Assembly (NCBI RefSeq): GCF_027625935.1
Contig: NZ_CP115300.1
Location: 8,618,001-8,682,000 of the forward strand
Length of the DNA: 64,000 nt
Source of the DNA: Streptomyces camelliae
Lineage (GTDB): Bacteria > Actinomycetota > Actinomycetes > Streptomycetales > Streptomycetaceae
Reading direction: 5' to 3'
Shown here: positions 43,428 through 56,500 of the stretch, piece by piece
Numbering within the stretch: the stretch's first letter is position 1
Layout: each line of letters begins with the position of its first letter
Translations under genes and position numbers: made by a program
Notes under the pieces: model-generated
Databases searched by the model: none
Told to the model about the DNA's origin: nothing
Seen by the model: the letters and a program-made list of their open reading frames with translations, nothing else

Positions 43428-44519
43428 GTGACCCCAGCACAGACCGAGGTGTCGCAGCGGCGCGACACGTCCCAGGACCCCCAGGACCGCACGCCGGTCA
43501 TCTCCGTGCGCCGGCTGTGGAAGGTGTTCGGGCCGAAGGCCGACCAGGTGCCGGGCTCCGCGGAGCTGTGCGGACTGACCCGCCGCGAGCTCATGGACCG
43601 CACCGGATGCACCGCCGCCGTACGGGACGTGAACTTCGAGGTCTCGCCCGGCGAGGTCTTCGTCGTCATGGGCCTGTCCGGCTCCGGCAAGTCCACCCTG
43701 GTGCGATGTCTCACCCGGCTGATCGAACCCACCGCCGGTGAGATCGTCTTCGAGGGCGAGGACATCCGCGACGCCGACCCCCGGCGGCTGCGCGAACTGC
43801 GGCGCAGCAAGTTCTCCATGGTCTTCCAGCACTTCGGGCTGCTGCCGCACCGCAAGGTCGTCGACAACGTGGCCTTCGGCCTGGAGATCCGGGGGATGGG
43901 CAAGGCCGAACGCGTCAAGCGAGCCCTGGAGACCGTCGAACTCGTGGGCCTCGCCGGCTACGAGAACTCCTACCCCGACCAGCTCTCCGGCGGCATGCAG
44001 CAGCGCGTCGGACTCGCCCGCGCCCTCGCCGGCGACCCCGACGTCCTCTTCTTCGACGAGCCCTTCTCGGCGCTCGACCCGCTGATCCGCCGCGACATGC
44101 AGAGCGAGGTCATCCGGCTGCACCACGAGGTCGGCAAGACCATGGTGTTCATCACCCACGACCTCTCCGAGGCCCTCAAACTGGGCGACCGCATCCTGAT
44201 CATGCGCGACGGCAAGATGGTCCAGTGCGGCACCGGCGACGAACTGGTCGGCGCCCCCGCCGACGACTACGTACGCGACTTCGTCAAGGACGTGCCGCGC
44301 GGCGACGTGCTCACCCTGCGCTGGATCATGCGCCCCGCGCAGCCCGAAGACGCCCTCGACGGGCCCGAGCTGGGGCCGGACGTCGTGGTGCGCGAGGCCA
44401 CCCGTGCCGTCCTTGCCGCCGAGAAGCCGGTCAAGGTCGTCGAGGGCGGCAAGCTGCTCGGCATCGTCGGTGACGAGGAGATCCTCGCCGTCGTCGCAGG
44501 TCAGGAAGGCGGTGCGTGA
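43428..44519 (+). CDS. proV-like: Glycine betaine/proline-type ABC transporter ATP-binding protein
   Basis: 363 residues. Walker [15 protein letters not shown], signature [16 protein letters not shown], Walker [14 protein letters not shown] and the switch His in FITHDL. The N-terminal LWKVFGPKA and the C-terminal reduced CBS-like part ([29 protein letters not shown]) are typical of OpuAA/ProV. GTG 43428 with AAGAGG upstream. It drives uptake of glycine betaine, choline or related compounds. Confidence 0.92.
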   Translation: MTPAQTEVSQRRDTSQDPQDRTPVISVRRLWKVFGPKADQVPGSAELCGLTRRELMDRTGCTAAVRDVNFEVSPGEVFVVMGLSGSGKSTLVRCLTRLIEPTAGEIVFEGEDIRDADPRRLRELRRSKFSMVFQHFGLLPHRKVVDNVAFGLEIRGMGKAERVKRALETVELVGLAGYENSYPDQLSGGMQQRVGLARALAGDPDVLFFDEPFSALDPLIRRDMQSEVIRLHHEVGKTMVFITHDLSEALKLGDRILIMRDGKMVQCGTGDELVGAPADDYVRDFVKDVPRGDVLTLRWIMRPAQPEDALDGPELGPDVVVREATRAVLAAEKPVKVVEGGKLLGIVGDEEILAVVAGQEGGA

Positions 44520-46495
44520 TGGCTGTCGCCGCCGACGCGACCGCGCCGGTCGCGACCCTGCGCCGTAAGGTCAGCCGCCCCATGGTGGTGGCGGGCATCC
44601 TGATCGCCTGGCTGGTGCTCTTCGCCCTGCTGCGCGGCCGGCAGACGCTGACCCTCGCGGCGGCCGACCTCACCGGTCTGCACCGCTGGCTGAACGACCT
44701 CAACGACAGCATCGGGGCCAACCGCAACTCCAACCCGATCTTCCTGTACTTCTTCAACGAGATCCGGCTGGTCATCGACAACCTGGTGACCTTCGTCCAG
44801 TCCCTGATCTCCCAGCCCACCGGCACCCGGCCCGTCCCGCAGATCGGCTGGCTCGGCGTCGTCGGCATCACGGGCTATGTCTCCTGGGCCGTGGGCAACT
44901 GGCGGGTCGCCCTGCTGGCCGTCGCCGGCTTCACCTTCTTCGGGCTCCAGGGCCTGTGGCAGGAGAGCATGGACACCCTGGCGCTGACCCTGTCGGCCGT
45001 CATCGTGGCGCTGCTCATCGGCATCCCGCTCGGCGTGTGGGCCGGACTGTCCGACCGGTTCAACCGGATCATGACGCCCTTCCTGGACTTCATGCAGACG
45101 ATGCCGACCTTCGTCTACCTCGCCCCGCTCACCCTGATCTTCCTGATCGGCGGGGCCTCGGCGGTGATCACCACGGTGATCTACGCGGCACCGCCCGCCA
45201 TCCGCATCACCGCGCACGCCATCCGCTCGGTGCCCGAGACCACCGTCGAGGCGGCGGACTCGCTCGGCACGACACGCACCCAGCAACTGCTCAAGGTGCT
45301 GCTGCCGATGTCCAAGCGCACGGTCGTCATGGGCGTCAACCAGACCATCATGGCCGCCTTGGCCATGGTGACCATCGCCGCCCTGATCGACGCGCCCGGC
45401 CTCGGCAAGACCGTCGTACAGGCCCTGCAGTCCCTCGACGTCGGCACCGCCTTCAACGCCGGTCTCGCCATCGTCGTCATGGCGATCGTGCTCGACCGGG
45501 TCACCACGGCGGCGGCCGCGCGCACCGAGGCGGCCCGGCGCACCGGCGACGGCCTGCTGAAGTGGCGCCGGCCGCTGCTGGCGGCGGGCGGGATCGCGGT
45601 CGCCGTCCTGGTCTACCTGTCCCACACCTACGTCTGGGCGGCCGAGTTCCCCGGCAGCGGCAGCACCGGCAGCCACATCGCGAGCGCGGCCGACACCACG
45701 ACCACCTGGCTCCAGGACCACCTCTCGGGCCTGACCAACGCCCTGCGGGACGCCATCACCAACGGTCTGCTCAACCCGTTCCAGACCCTGCTGACCGACT
45801 CCCCGTGGTGGCTCGTCGGCGTCACCCTGGTCGCGCTCGGCGCCGTGCTCGGCGGCCGCTGGGCCGCGGTGACGGCCGCCGTGTGCGTCGGTCTGCTGGT
45901 CGGTACGGGCGTGTGGTCGGACGGCATGACGACCCTCGCCTCGACCGCCGTGGCCACGGTGCTGGTGATGCTGTTCGGTGTCGTCTTCGGCGTGTGGATG
46001 GGCCGCAGCGCGCTCGTCGACCGGCTGATACGACCCACCCTGGACGCCGCACAGGTCATGCCGCCGTTCGTCTACCTCGTGCCGTTCCTCGCGCTCTTCG
46101 GCGCGACCCGGTTCACCGCGATCGTCGCGGCCGTCGTCTACGCGGCGCCCGTCGCCATCAAGATCATCGCGGACGGGGTGCGGAACGTGCCGGAGACGAC
46201 CGTGGAGGCGGCCACCTCGGCCGGGTGCAACACCTGGCAGATCATCACCAAGGTTCAGCTGCCGATGGCACGCAGCGCCCTGACACTGGCGACCAACCAG
46301 GGCCTGATCTATGTGCTGTCGATGGTTGTGGTGGGCGGCCTGGTAGGGGCCGGCGCCCTCGGCTACGACGTCGTGGCCGGATTCTCGCAGGGACAGCTGT
46401 ACGGCAAGGGGCTGGCGGCGGGGCTCGCCATCGTACTGCTGGGAGTCATGTTCGACCGGATCACTCAGGCTGCGGCACGACGCACCAGGGCATAA
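44519..46495 (+). CDS. proW-like: Glycine betaine-type ABC transporter permease, two permease units fused
   Basis: 658 residues, about twice the usual permease length. Two ProW-like units are in tandem. Each has its own EAA-type loop: RSVPETTVEAADSLGTTRTQQLLKVLLPMSKR in the first and RNVPETTVEAATSAGCNTWQIITKVQLPMARS in the second. The fusion gives a fixed permease pair in place of a homodimer. ATG 44519 overlaps the ATPase stop by one base (TGATG). Confidence 0.9.
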   Translation: MAVAADATAPVATLRRKVSRPMVVAGILIAWLVLFALLRGRQTLTLAAADLTGLHRWLNDLNDSIGANRNSNPIFLYFFNEIRLVIDNLVTFVQSLISQPTGTRPVPQIGWLGVVGITGYVSWAVGNWRVALLAVAGFTFFGLQGLWQESMDTLALTLSAVIVALLIGIPLGVWAGLSDRFNRIMTPFLDFMQTMPTFVYLAPLTLIFLIGGASAVITTVIYAAPPAIRITAHAIRSVPETTVEAADSLGTTRTQQLLKVLLPMSKRTVVMGVNQTIMAALAMVTIAALIDAPGLGKTVVQALQSLDVGTAFNAGLAIVVMAIVLDRVTTAAAARTEAARRTGDGLLKWRRPLLAAGGIAVAVLVYLSHTYVWAAEFPGSGSTGSHIASAADTTTTWLQDHLSGLTNALRDAITNGLLNPFQTLLTDSPWWLVGVTLVALGAVLGGRWAAVTAAVCVGLLVGTGVWSDGMTTLASTAVATVLVMLFGVVFGVWMGRSALVDRLIRPTLDAAQVMPPFVYLVPFLALFGATRFTAIVAAVVYAAPVAIKIIADGVRNVPETTVEAATSAGCNTWQIITKVQLPMARSALTLATNQGLIYVLSMVVVGGLVGAGALGYDVVAGFSQGQLYGKGLAAGLAIVLLGVMFDRITQAAARRTRA

Positions 46496-46508
46496 GGAGC
46501 ACGACACC

Positions 46509-47474
46509 ATGGCACAACACTGGCGAGCCGGCGCGGCCGGCCTGGCCGTCCTCGGCCTCACCCTCACGGCCTGCTCGGGGGCGAAGGTCGGCGACAGCAC
46601 CTCCGCGGGCGCGAAGTCCTCGGGCGGCAAGTGCGGCACCTTCAACCTGGCCGTCAACCCGTGGGTGGGCTACGAGGCGGACGCGGCGGTCGTCGCGTAC
46701 GTGGCGCAGCACGACCTCGGCTGTACGGTCCAGAAGAAGGACCTGAAGGAGGAGATCGCCTGGCAGGGCTTCGGGACCGGCGAGGTCGACGCCGTCCTGG
46801 AGAACTGGGGCCACGACGATCTGAAGAAGAAGTACATCACCGGCCAGAAGACGGCCGTGGAGGCGGGTTCGACCGGCAACAAGGGCGTCATCGGCTGGTT
46901 CGTTCCGCCGTGGCTGGCCAAGGCGCACCCGGACATCACCGACTGGAAGAACCTCGACAAGTACGCCGACAACTTCAAGACCTCCGAGTCGGGCGGCAAG
47001 GGCCAGCTGCTCGACGGCGACCCCTCCTACGTCACCAATGACGCGGCCCTGGTCAAGAATCTGAAGCTGAACTTCAAGGTGGTGTACGCGGGCAGCGAGA
47101 CCGCGCTCATCCAGGCCTACCGGACGGCCGAGAAGAACAAGCAGTGGGTGATCGGCTACTTCTACGAGCCCCAGTGGTTCATGTCCGAGGTGCCCCTGGT
47201 GAAGGTCAACCTGCCCAGCTACACGACGGGTTGCGACGCCGACGCGGCGAAGGTGGCCTGCGACTATCCCGTGTACGACCTGGACAAGATCGTCAGCGCG
47301 CAGTTCGCCAAGTCGGGCAGTCCGGCATACAACCTGGTGAAGAACTTCCACTGGACCAACGACGACCAGAACACCGTCGCCAAGTACATCGCGGTGGACA
47401 AGATGTCGGACGACGCGGCGGCCAAGAAGTGGGTCGACGCGAACCGCGACAAGGTCGATGCCTGGCTGAAGTAG
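46509..47474 (+). CDS. proX-like: Glycine betaine-type ABC transporter substrate-binding lipoprotein
   Basis: 321 residues. The lipobox is LTLTACSG (Cys about 22). The mature part has the OpuAC/ProX pattern NLAVNPWVGYEADAAVVAYVAQHDLGC, then WENWGHDDLKKKY-like segment LENWGHDDLKKKYITG and VIGWFVPPWLAKAHPDITDWKNLDKYAD. Several Trp/Tyr residues suit a quaternary-amine box. It starts 13 bp after the permease, last gene of the betB operon. Confidence 0.9.
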   Translation: MAQHWRAGAAGLAVLGLTLTACSGAKVGDSTSAGAKSSGGKCGTFNLAVNPWVGYEADAAVVAYVAQHDLGCTVQKKDLKEEIAWQGFGTGEVDAVLENWGHDDLKKKYITGQKTAVEAGSTGNKGVIGWFVPPWLAKAHPDITDWKNLDKYADNFKTSESGGKGQLLDGDPSYVTNDAALVKNLKLNFKVVYAGSETALIQAYRTAEKNKQWVIGYFYEPQWFMSEVPLVKVNLPSYTTGCDADAAKVACDYPVYDLDKIVSAQFAKSGSPAYNLVKNFHWTNDDQNTVAKYIAVDKMSDDAAAKKWVDANRDKVDAWLK

Positions 47475-47499
47475 CACAGGTCGGAAAGGGCCGCTGAGG

Positions 47500-47545
47500 A
47501 CGCCCGGCAGGCGGTGTGCACCTGTGCGCACCGCCTGCCGGGCGT
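47500..47545 (+). terminator. Strong hairpin after the transporter operon
   Basis: Perfect 17-bp stem ACGCCCGGCAGGCGGTG / CACCGCCTGCCGGGCGT with a 12-nt loop, 25 bp after the stop of the binding-protein gene. Confidence 0.8.
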
Positions 47546-47583
47546 TGCCGTCTTCCGGCCCGTTCTCCGATGTCACCGCCCCC

Positions 47584-47650
47584 TTGACACCCCTCCTGGC
47601 GGCGGGCACATTGAGTTGCGCAACCTGAATCGAGTTGCGCAGAAAGCAAC
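47584..47650 (+). promoter_or_regulatory. Promoter with tandem IclR-type boxes, upstream of dimethylglycine oxidase operon
   Basis: TTGACA (47584), -10-like CACATT (47607), box 1 GTTGCG-CAACC-TGAATC (47615-47631), box 2 GTTGCG-CAGAA-AGCAAC (47634-47650). Start-to-start 19 bp. Confidence 0.68.
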
Positions 47651-47653
47651 TAG

Positions 47654-50119
<2,466 letters not shown>

Positions 50120-50141
50120 CCCAGGGGAAGGAACACCACCG

Positions 50142-51002
50142 GTGACCGCACAACTGCTTGACGGCAAGGCCACTGCCGCCGACATCCGGCGCGAACTCGC
50201 CGAACGTGTGGCCAAGTTGACCGCAACCACCGGCCGCCCGCCCGGCCTTGGCACCGTCCTGGTCGGCGACGACCCCGGCAGCCGCGCCTACGTCGCCGGA
50301 AAGCACCGCGACTGCGCACAGGTGGGCATCGCCTCCCTGCGCCGCGAACTGCCCGCCGACGCAAGCCGGCAGCAGGTCGAGGACGTCATCGACGAACTCA
50401 ACGCCGACCCGGCCTGCACCGGCTACATCGTCCAGCTCCCGCTCCCGCGCCACCTGGACACCAACGCCGTCCTCGCCCGCATGGACCCCGCCAAGGACGC
50501 CGACGGACTGCACCCGGTCAACCTGGGCCGGCTCGTCCTCGGCGTCGACGCCCCGCTGCCCTGCACCCCACGCGGCATCGTGGAACTGCTGCGCCGCTAC
50601 GACGTGCCGCTCGCCGGAGCGCGCGTGTGCGTCGTCGGCCGGGGCATCACCGTCGGACGGCCGATCGGACTGCTGCTCACCCGCCGCTCCGAGAACGCCA
50701 CCGTCACCCTCTGCCACACCGGAACCAAGGGCCTGGCCTGGCACGTACGCGAGGCGGACATCGTCGTCGCGGCGGCCGGCTCGCCCGCACTGATCACCAA
50801 GGACATGCTGCGCCCCGGCGCGGCCGTCCTGGACGTCGGCATCACCCGCACCGAGCACGGACTCGTCGGCGACATCCACCCGGAGGCCGCCGAGGTCGCC
50901 GGATGGCTCGCACCGATGCCCGGGGGAGTGGGACCCATGACCCGGGCGATGCTGCTCGCCAACGTCGTCGAGGCCGCCGAGAGGAACGCGAACTCCGCAT
51001 GA
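50142..51002 (+). CDS. folD: Methylenetetrahydrofolate dehydrogenase/cyclohydrolase
   Basis: 286 residues. [30 protein letters not shown] with the catalytic Lys in [56 protein letters not shown] binds [22 protein letters not shown] closes the domain. It oxidises the 5,10-methylene-THF made by dimethylglycine and sarcosine oxidases to 10-formyl-THF. GTG 50142 follows AAGGAACACCACCG. The stop overlaps the glyA start (ATGA). Streptomyces normally carry a housekeeping folD as well, so this copy looks pathway-specific. Confidence 0.93.
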   Translation: MTAQLLDGKATAADIRRELAERVAKLTATTGRPPGLGTVLVGDDPGSRAYVAGKHRDCAQVGIASLRRELPADASRQQVEDVIDELNADPACTGYIVQLPLPRHLDTNAVLARMDPAKDADGLHPVNLGRLVLGVDAPLPCTPRGIVELLRRYDVPLAGARVCVVGRGITVGRPIGLLLTRRSENATVTLCHTGTKGLAWHVREADIVVAAAGSPALITKDMLRPGAAVLDVGITRTEHGLVGDIHPEAAEVAGWLAPMPGGVGPMTRAMLLANVVEAAERNANSA

Positions 51003-52285
51003 ACGCGCTGAACACGCCCCTTGCCGAGCTGGACCCCGAGGTCCACGAAGCCCTCCGGGCCGAGCTGCACCGCCAGCAGTCCACCCTGGAGATGATCGCC
51101 TCCGAGAACTTCGCGCCCACCGCCGTGATGGAGGCGCAGGGCTCGGTCGCGACCAACAAGTACGCCGAGGGCTACCCCGGGCGCCGCTACTACGGCGGCT
51201 GCGAACACGTCGACGTCACCGAGCGGCTGGCGATCGAACGCATCAAGTCCCTGTTCGGCGCGGGCTTCGCCAACGTCCAGCCGCACTCGGGCGCCCAGGC
51301 CAACACCGCCGCCTTCTTCGCTCTGCTGAAGCCCGGCGACACCATCCTCGGGCTCGACCTCGCGCACGGCGGTCACCTCACCCACGGCATGCGCATCAAC
51401 TACAGCGGCAAGATGCTCAATGTCGTGCCGTACCACGTCTCAGAGGCGGACAACCTCGTCGACATGGGCGAGGTGGAGCGGCTCGCCAAGGAACACCGCC
51501 CCAAGATGATCATCGCGGGCTGGTCGGCGTACCCGAGGCAGCTGGACTTCGCGGCCTTCCGCCGGATCGCCGACGAGGTCGGCGCCCTCCTCATGGTCGA
51601 CATGGCGCACTTCGCGGGCCTGGTCGCCGCCGGACTGCACCCCAGCCCCGTCCCGCACGCCCATGTGGTCACCACCACCACGCACAAGACCCTCGGCGGT
51701 CCCCGTGGCGGCGTCATCCTCACCAACGACGCCGACCTCGCCAAGAAGATCAACTCGGCGGTGTTCCCCGGGATGCAGGGCGGCCCGCTGGAGCACGTCA
51801 TCGCCGCGAAGGCGGTCTCCTTCAAGGTCGCCGCATCGCCCGAGTTCGCCGAGCGCCAGGCCCGGACCCTCGCCGGCGCCCGCATCCTCGCCGAGCGCCT
51901 GACCCGGCCCGACGCGGCCGCGGCCGGCGTGAAGGTCCTGACCGGCGGCACGGACGTCCACCTCGTCCTCGTGGACCTGAGGGACTCCGAACTCGACGGC
52001 AAGCACGCCGAGGACCTGCTGCACGAGATCGGCATCACCGTCAACCGCAACGCCGTCCCCTTCGACCCGCGCCCGCCCATGGTCACCTCCGGCCTGCGCA
52101 TCGGCACGCCGGCGCTGGCCACCCGGGGCTTCACCGAGGCGGACTTCGCCGAGGTCGCCGACGTGATCGCGCTGGCCCTCCAGCCCGAGCCGGACGTGGC
52201 CGCGCTGCGCGCCCGCACCGCGGCGCTGGCCGCGAAGCACCCGCTCTATCCGCACCTTTCCGGCACCTCAGGAGACGCCCGATGA
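50999..52285 (+). CDS. glyA: Serine hydroxymethyltransferase
   Basis: 428 residues. [42 protein letters not shown] and the PLP lysine in [15 protein letters not shown]. It joins glycine, the end product of betaine demethylation, with methylene-THF to give serine, and so closes the pathway. ATG 50999 overlaps the folD stop, and its TGA overlaps the soxB start (ATGA). A pathway copy beside a likely housekeeping copy elsewhere. Confidence 0.94.
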   Translation: MNALNTPLAELDPEVHEALRAELHRQQSTLEMIASENFAPTAVMEAQGSVATNKYAEGYPGRRYYGGCEHVDVTERLAIERIKSLFGAGFANVQPHSGAQANTAAFFALLKPGDTILGLDLAHGGHLTHGMRINYSGKMLNVVPYHVSEADNLVDMGEVERLAKEHRPKMIIAGWSAYPRQLDFAAFRRIADEVGALLMVDMAHFAGLVAAGLHPSPVPHAHVVTTTTHKTLGGPRGGVILTNDADLAKKINSAVFPGMQGGPLEHVIAAKAVSFKVAASPEFAERQARTLAGARILAERLTRPDAAAAGVKVLTGGTDVHLVLVDLRDSELDGKHAEDLLHEIGITVNRNAVPFDPRPPMVTSGLRIGTPALATRGFTEADFAEVADVIALALQPEPDVAALRARTAALAAKHPLYPHLSGTSGDAR

Positions 52286-53514
52286 GCCCCCGCACCCCCG
52301 GCGCCGACCTCCCCGACCACCCGGACTGGCTCTGGCGCACCCCCGAGCCGAAGCGGTCGTACGACGTGGTGATCGTGGGCGGCGGCGGACACGGCCTGGC
52401 CACCGCCCACTACCTGGCGAAGAACCACGGCATCACCAACGTCGCCGTCCTGGAGAAGGGCTGGCTCGCGGGCGGCAACATGGCCCGCAACACCACGATC
52501 ATCCGCTCCAACTACCTCTGGGACGAGAGCGCGGGCATCTACGAGCACGCGCTGAAGCTGTGGGAGGGGCTGGAGGAGGAGCTCGACTACCCGATCCTCT
52601 TCTCCCAGCGCGGTGTGCTGAACCTCGCCCACAGCCTGCAGGACGTCCGCGACAGCGTGCGCCGGGTCGAGGCCAACCGGCTCAACGGGGTCGACGCCGA
52701 GTGGCTCGACGCGCAAGCGGTCAAAGAGGTCTGCCCGATCGTCAACATCTCACCCGACGTGCGCTACCCGGTCCTCGGCGGCACCTACCAGCCGCGCGCC
52801 GGCATCGCCAAGCACGACTACGTCGCCTGGGGCTTCGCCCGCTCCGCGGACGCGGCCGGCATCGACATCATCCAGAACTGCGAGGTCACGGGGCTGGACG
52901 TGGTCGACGGCCGGGTGGTCGGCGTACAGACGAGCCTCGGTCCCATCGCCGCCGGCAAGGTGGCCCTGTGCTCGGCCGGCCACACCTCGGTCCTCGCCGC
53001 CATGGCGGGCATCGAACTCCCGCTCCAGAGCCACCCGTTGCAGGCCCTCGTCTCCGAGCTGCTGGAGCCGGTCCACCCCACGGTGGTCATGTCGAACGCC
53101 GTCCACGTGTACGTCAGCCAGGCGCACAAGGGCGAGCTGGTGATGGGCGCGGGCATCGACGCGTACAACTCGTACACGCAGCGCGGCGCGTTCCACATCA
53201 TCGAGGAGCAGATGTCCGCCGCCCTGGAGCTCTTCCCGGTGTTCGCCCGCGCCCATGTGCTGCGCACCTGGGGCGGCATCGTCGACGTCAGCCCCGACGC
53301 CTCGCCCATCGTCGGCCTCACCCCGGTCGACAACCTCTACCTCAACTGCGGCTGGGGAACCGGCGGTTTCAAGGCGACGCCGGGCGTCGGCTGGGTGTAC
53401 GCCCACACCATCGCGCACGACACCCCGCATGCCCTCAACGCCCCCTTCTCGCTCGACCGTTTCACCACCGGCGCGCTCGTCGACGAGCACGGCGCGGCCG
53501 CGGTGGCCCACTAG
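52282..53514 (+). CDS. soxB: Sarcosine oxidase subunit beta
   Basis: 410 residues, the normal SoxB size. [69 protein letters not shown] shows the FAD motif and the conserved segment before the flavin-linking His region. The C-terminal [16 protein letters not shown] and [14 protein letters not shown] are typical. It holds the flavins that oxidise sarcosine. The start is coupled to glyA (ATGA). Confidence 0.94.
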   Translation: MSPRTPGADLPDHPDWLWRTPEPKRSYDVVIVGGGGHGLATAHYLAKNHGITNVAVLEKGWLAGGNMARNTTIIRSNYLWDESAGIYEHALKLWEGLEEELDYPILFSQRGVLNLAHSLQDVRDSVRRVEANRLNGVDAEWLDAQAVKEVCPIVNISPDVRYPVLGGTYQPRAGIAKHDYVAWGFARSADAAGIDIIQNCEVTGLDVVDGRVVGVQTSLGPIAAGKVALCSAGHTSVLAAMAGIELPLQSHPLQALVSELLEPVHPTVVMSNAVHVYVSQAHKGELVMGAGIDAYNSYTQRGAFHIIEEQMSAALELFPVFARAHVLRTWGGIVDVSPDASPIVGLTPVDNLYLNCGWGTGGFKATPGVGWVYAHTIAHDTPHALNAPFSLDRFTTGALVDEHGAAAVAH

Positions 53515-53525
53515 GGAGCCGAACC

Positions 53526-56500
53526 ATGCTGCTGATCTCCTGCCCGTGGTGCGGGCCCCGCGACGAGGCCGAGTTCCACTACGGCGGCCAGGCCCACGTC
53601 CCCTACCCGGAGGACCCCGCCGCCCTCACCGACGAGGAGTGGGCCCGCTATCTCTTCTTCCGCGACAACCCGAAGGGTCCCTTCGCCGAACGCTGGAGCC
53701 ACGCGGCGGGCTGCCGCAAGTGGTTCAACGCGGTGCGGGACACCTCGACCAACGAGATCCTGGCGGTGTACCGGGCGGGGGAGGAGCGCCCGGAGACGGT
53801 GGAGCCGCGTCCGGTGACGTCTCAGCCGCATCCGGTCACCTCCGAGCCGAGTCCGGCACCACCGGCGGGGCCGACGCGGGTCCAGGGGGCGGAGCCCCCG
53901 GCACGGCTCGCGAGCCAACCGCACCGCCTCGTCACCGGCGGCAGGATCGACCGCGAGACCCCCCTCACCTTCACCTTCGACGGCACCGAATACCAGGGCT
54001 ACCGAGGCGACACCCTCGCCTCCGCCCTCCTCGCCAACGGCGTCATCCAAGCCGGCACCAGCATCAAACTCGGCCGCCCCAGAGGGATCTTCTCCGCCGG
54101 CGTCGAAGAACCCAACGCGGTCGTCCAGATCGAGGCCCCCTTCCCCGAGCCCATGCTCCCCGCCACGACCGTCGAGCTCTACGACGGCCTGGTCGCGAGC
54201 AGCCTCCCGGGTCAGGGCCGCCTCGCCACCGAACCGGACCCCGCCCGCTACGACGCCGTACACGCGCACTGCGACCTGCTGGTCGTCGGTGCCGGACCGG
54301 CCGGCCTGGCGGCCGCGGCGGCGGCAGCGAACAGCGGCGCCCGCGTCATCCTCGCCGACGACCAGCCGGAACCCGGCGGCAGCCTGCTCGGCGCCGGGGA
54401 ACACCTGGACTGGGTGGCGGCGACGCGTGCCCGGCTCGAAGCCGCCCCCGAGGTGCGTGTCCTGCGCCGCACCACCGTCTTCGGCCACTACGACGACAAC
54501 CACGTCCTCGCCGTCGAGCGCCGTACGAACCACCTCGGGGCCGACGCCCCGGCGAACGTCTCCCGTGAGCGGGTCTGGCGCATCCGTGCCCGGCGGGTCG
54601 TCCTCGCCACCGGTGCCCACGAGCGGTCGCTGGCGTTCGGCGACAACGACCGCCCCGGCGTGATGCTGGCGGCCTCGGCGCGGACGTACCTGCACCGGCA
54701 CGCCGTCGTGCCGGGCCGGCACGCGGTGGTGTTCACCACCAACGACAGCGCCTACGCCGCCGCGCTCGACCTGGCGGCGGCCGGCGTGGACATCGCGGCG
54801 ATCGTCGACGCCCGGCCCGAGCCGGGTCAGTGGGCCGAGCGCGCCCGGTCCGCCGGGATCGAGGTGCTGGCCGGCCACGCGGTCACCGGAACACAAGGCG
54901 CGCAGCGCCTCACCGCCGTGACGGTCGCCCCGTACGGGGAGTCCGCCGGACAGCGGGAGTTCGCCGTCGACCTGCTCCTGGTCTCCGGCGGCTGGAACCC
55001 GGTCGCGCACCTGTTCAGCCAGGCGGGCGGCAAGCTCCGCCACGACGACGTCCTCGGCACGTTCGTCCCCGACAGCTGCCGTCAGGCGGTCGAGGTCGCC
55101 GGCAGCGCGAACGGTGCCTTCGACCTCGCCACCGTCCTCGCGCAGGGCGCGGCAGCCGGCGCCCGCGCGATCGAGGCGGAGGGCTACACCGCCGAGGCAC
55201 CCGCCCTTCCGGCCGTGGCCGCCCAGCCGCACACCCCGCCCATGCAGGTCTTCACCGTCCCGGCTGCCACCGGCGTCCCCCGGTTCGTCGACCTCCAGCG
55301 TGACGTCACCGTCGACGACCTGGCGCGGGCCACCGGGGCGGGTCTGCACTCGGTGGAGCACACCAAGCGCTACACCACGGCCGGTACCGCCAACGACCAG
55401 GGCAAGACGGGCGGTGTCCTGGCCAGCGGGGTGGTCGCCGAACTCCTCGGCGTGGACATCTCGGCGCTCGGCCTGCCCACCTTCCGGCCGCCGTACACCC
55501 CCGTCTCCTTCGCCGCCCTCGCGGGCCGGGACCGCGGCGCGCTGCACGACCCGATCCGCACGACCGCCCTGCACGGCTGGCACGTCGAGCACGGCGCCCT
55601 CTTCGAGAACGTCGGGCAGTGGAAGCGGCCCTGGTACTACCCGCAGGCCGGCGAGGACATGGAGACCGCCGTGCTGCGCGAGTGCCGTGCCGCCCGCGAC
55701 AGCGTGGGCTTCATGGACGCCTCCACGCTCGGCAAGATCGACGTACAGGGCGCGGACGCCGGGCGCTTCCTCGACCTGCTCTACACCAACATGATGAGCA
55801 CCCTGAAGGTCGGCATGATCCGCTACGGCGTGATGTGCCGCCCGGACGGGATGGTCTTCGACGACGGCACGGTCATCCGGCTCGCCCAGGACCGCTTCCT
55901 GGTCACCACCACGACCGGCAACGCGGCGGCCGTCCTGGACTGGATGGAGGAGTGGCTGCAGACCGAGTGGCCCGATCTGCGGGTGCACTGCACATCGGTC
56001 ACCGAGCAGTGGGCCACCGTCGCCCTGGTCGGCCCGAAGTCCCGCGCGGTCCTCGGCGCACTGGCGCCTCGACTCGCCGTCGCCAACGACGACTTCCCGT
56101 TCATGGCCTGGCGCGAGACGACCGTCGCCGGCATCGACGCGCGCGTCTGCCGGATCAGCTTCTCCGGCGAACTCGCCTATGAGATCAATGTGTCCCCGTG
56201 GGACGCCCTCGCCCTGTGGGAAGCCGTGTACGAGGCGGGTGCCCCGTACGGCATCACCCCCTACGGCACCGAGACCATGCACGTCCTGCGCGCCGAGAAG
56301 GGCTACCCGATCATCGGCCAGGACACCGACGGCACGGTCACCCCGCAGGATCTCGGCATGAGCTGGGCGGTGTCCAAGAAGAAGCCCGACTTCATCGGCA
56401 AGCGCTCCTACGCCCGCGCCGACACCGTCCGCCCCGACCGCAAGCACCTGGTCGCCCTGCTTCCGGACGACTCCGGTGCCCTCCTCCCGGAGGGCACCCA

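Noticed and set aside
44501..46657. A 718-codon minus-strand frame opposite the permease gene
   Set aside because: Asp/Gly/His-rich antisense of membrane helices, no family pattern.
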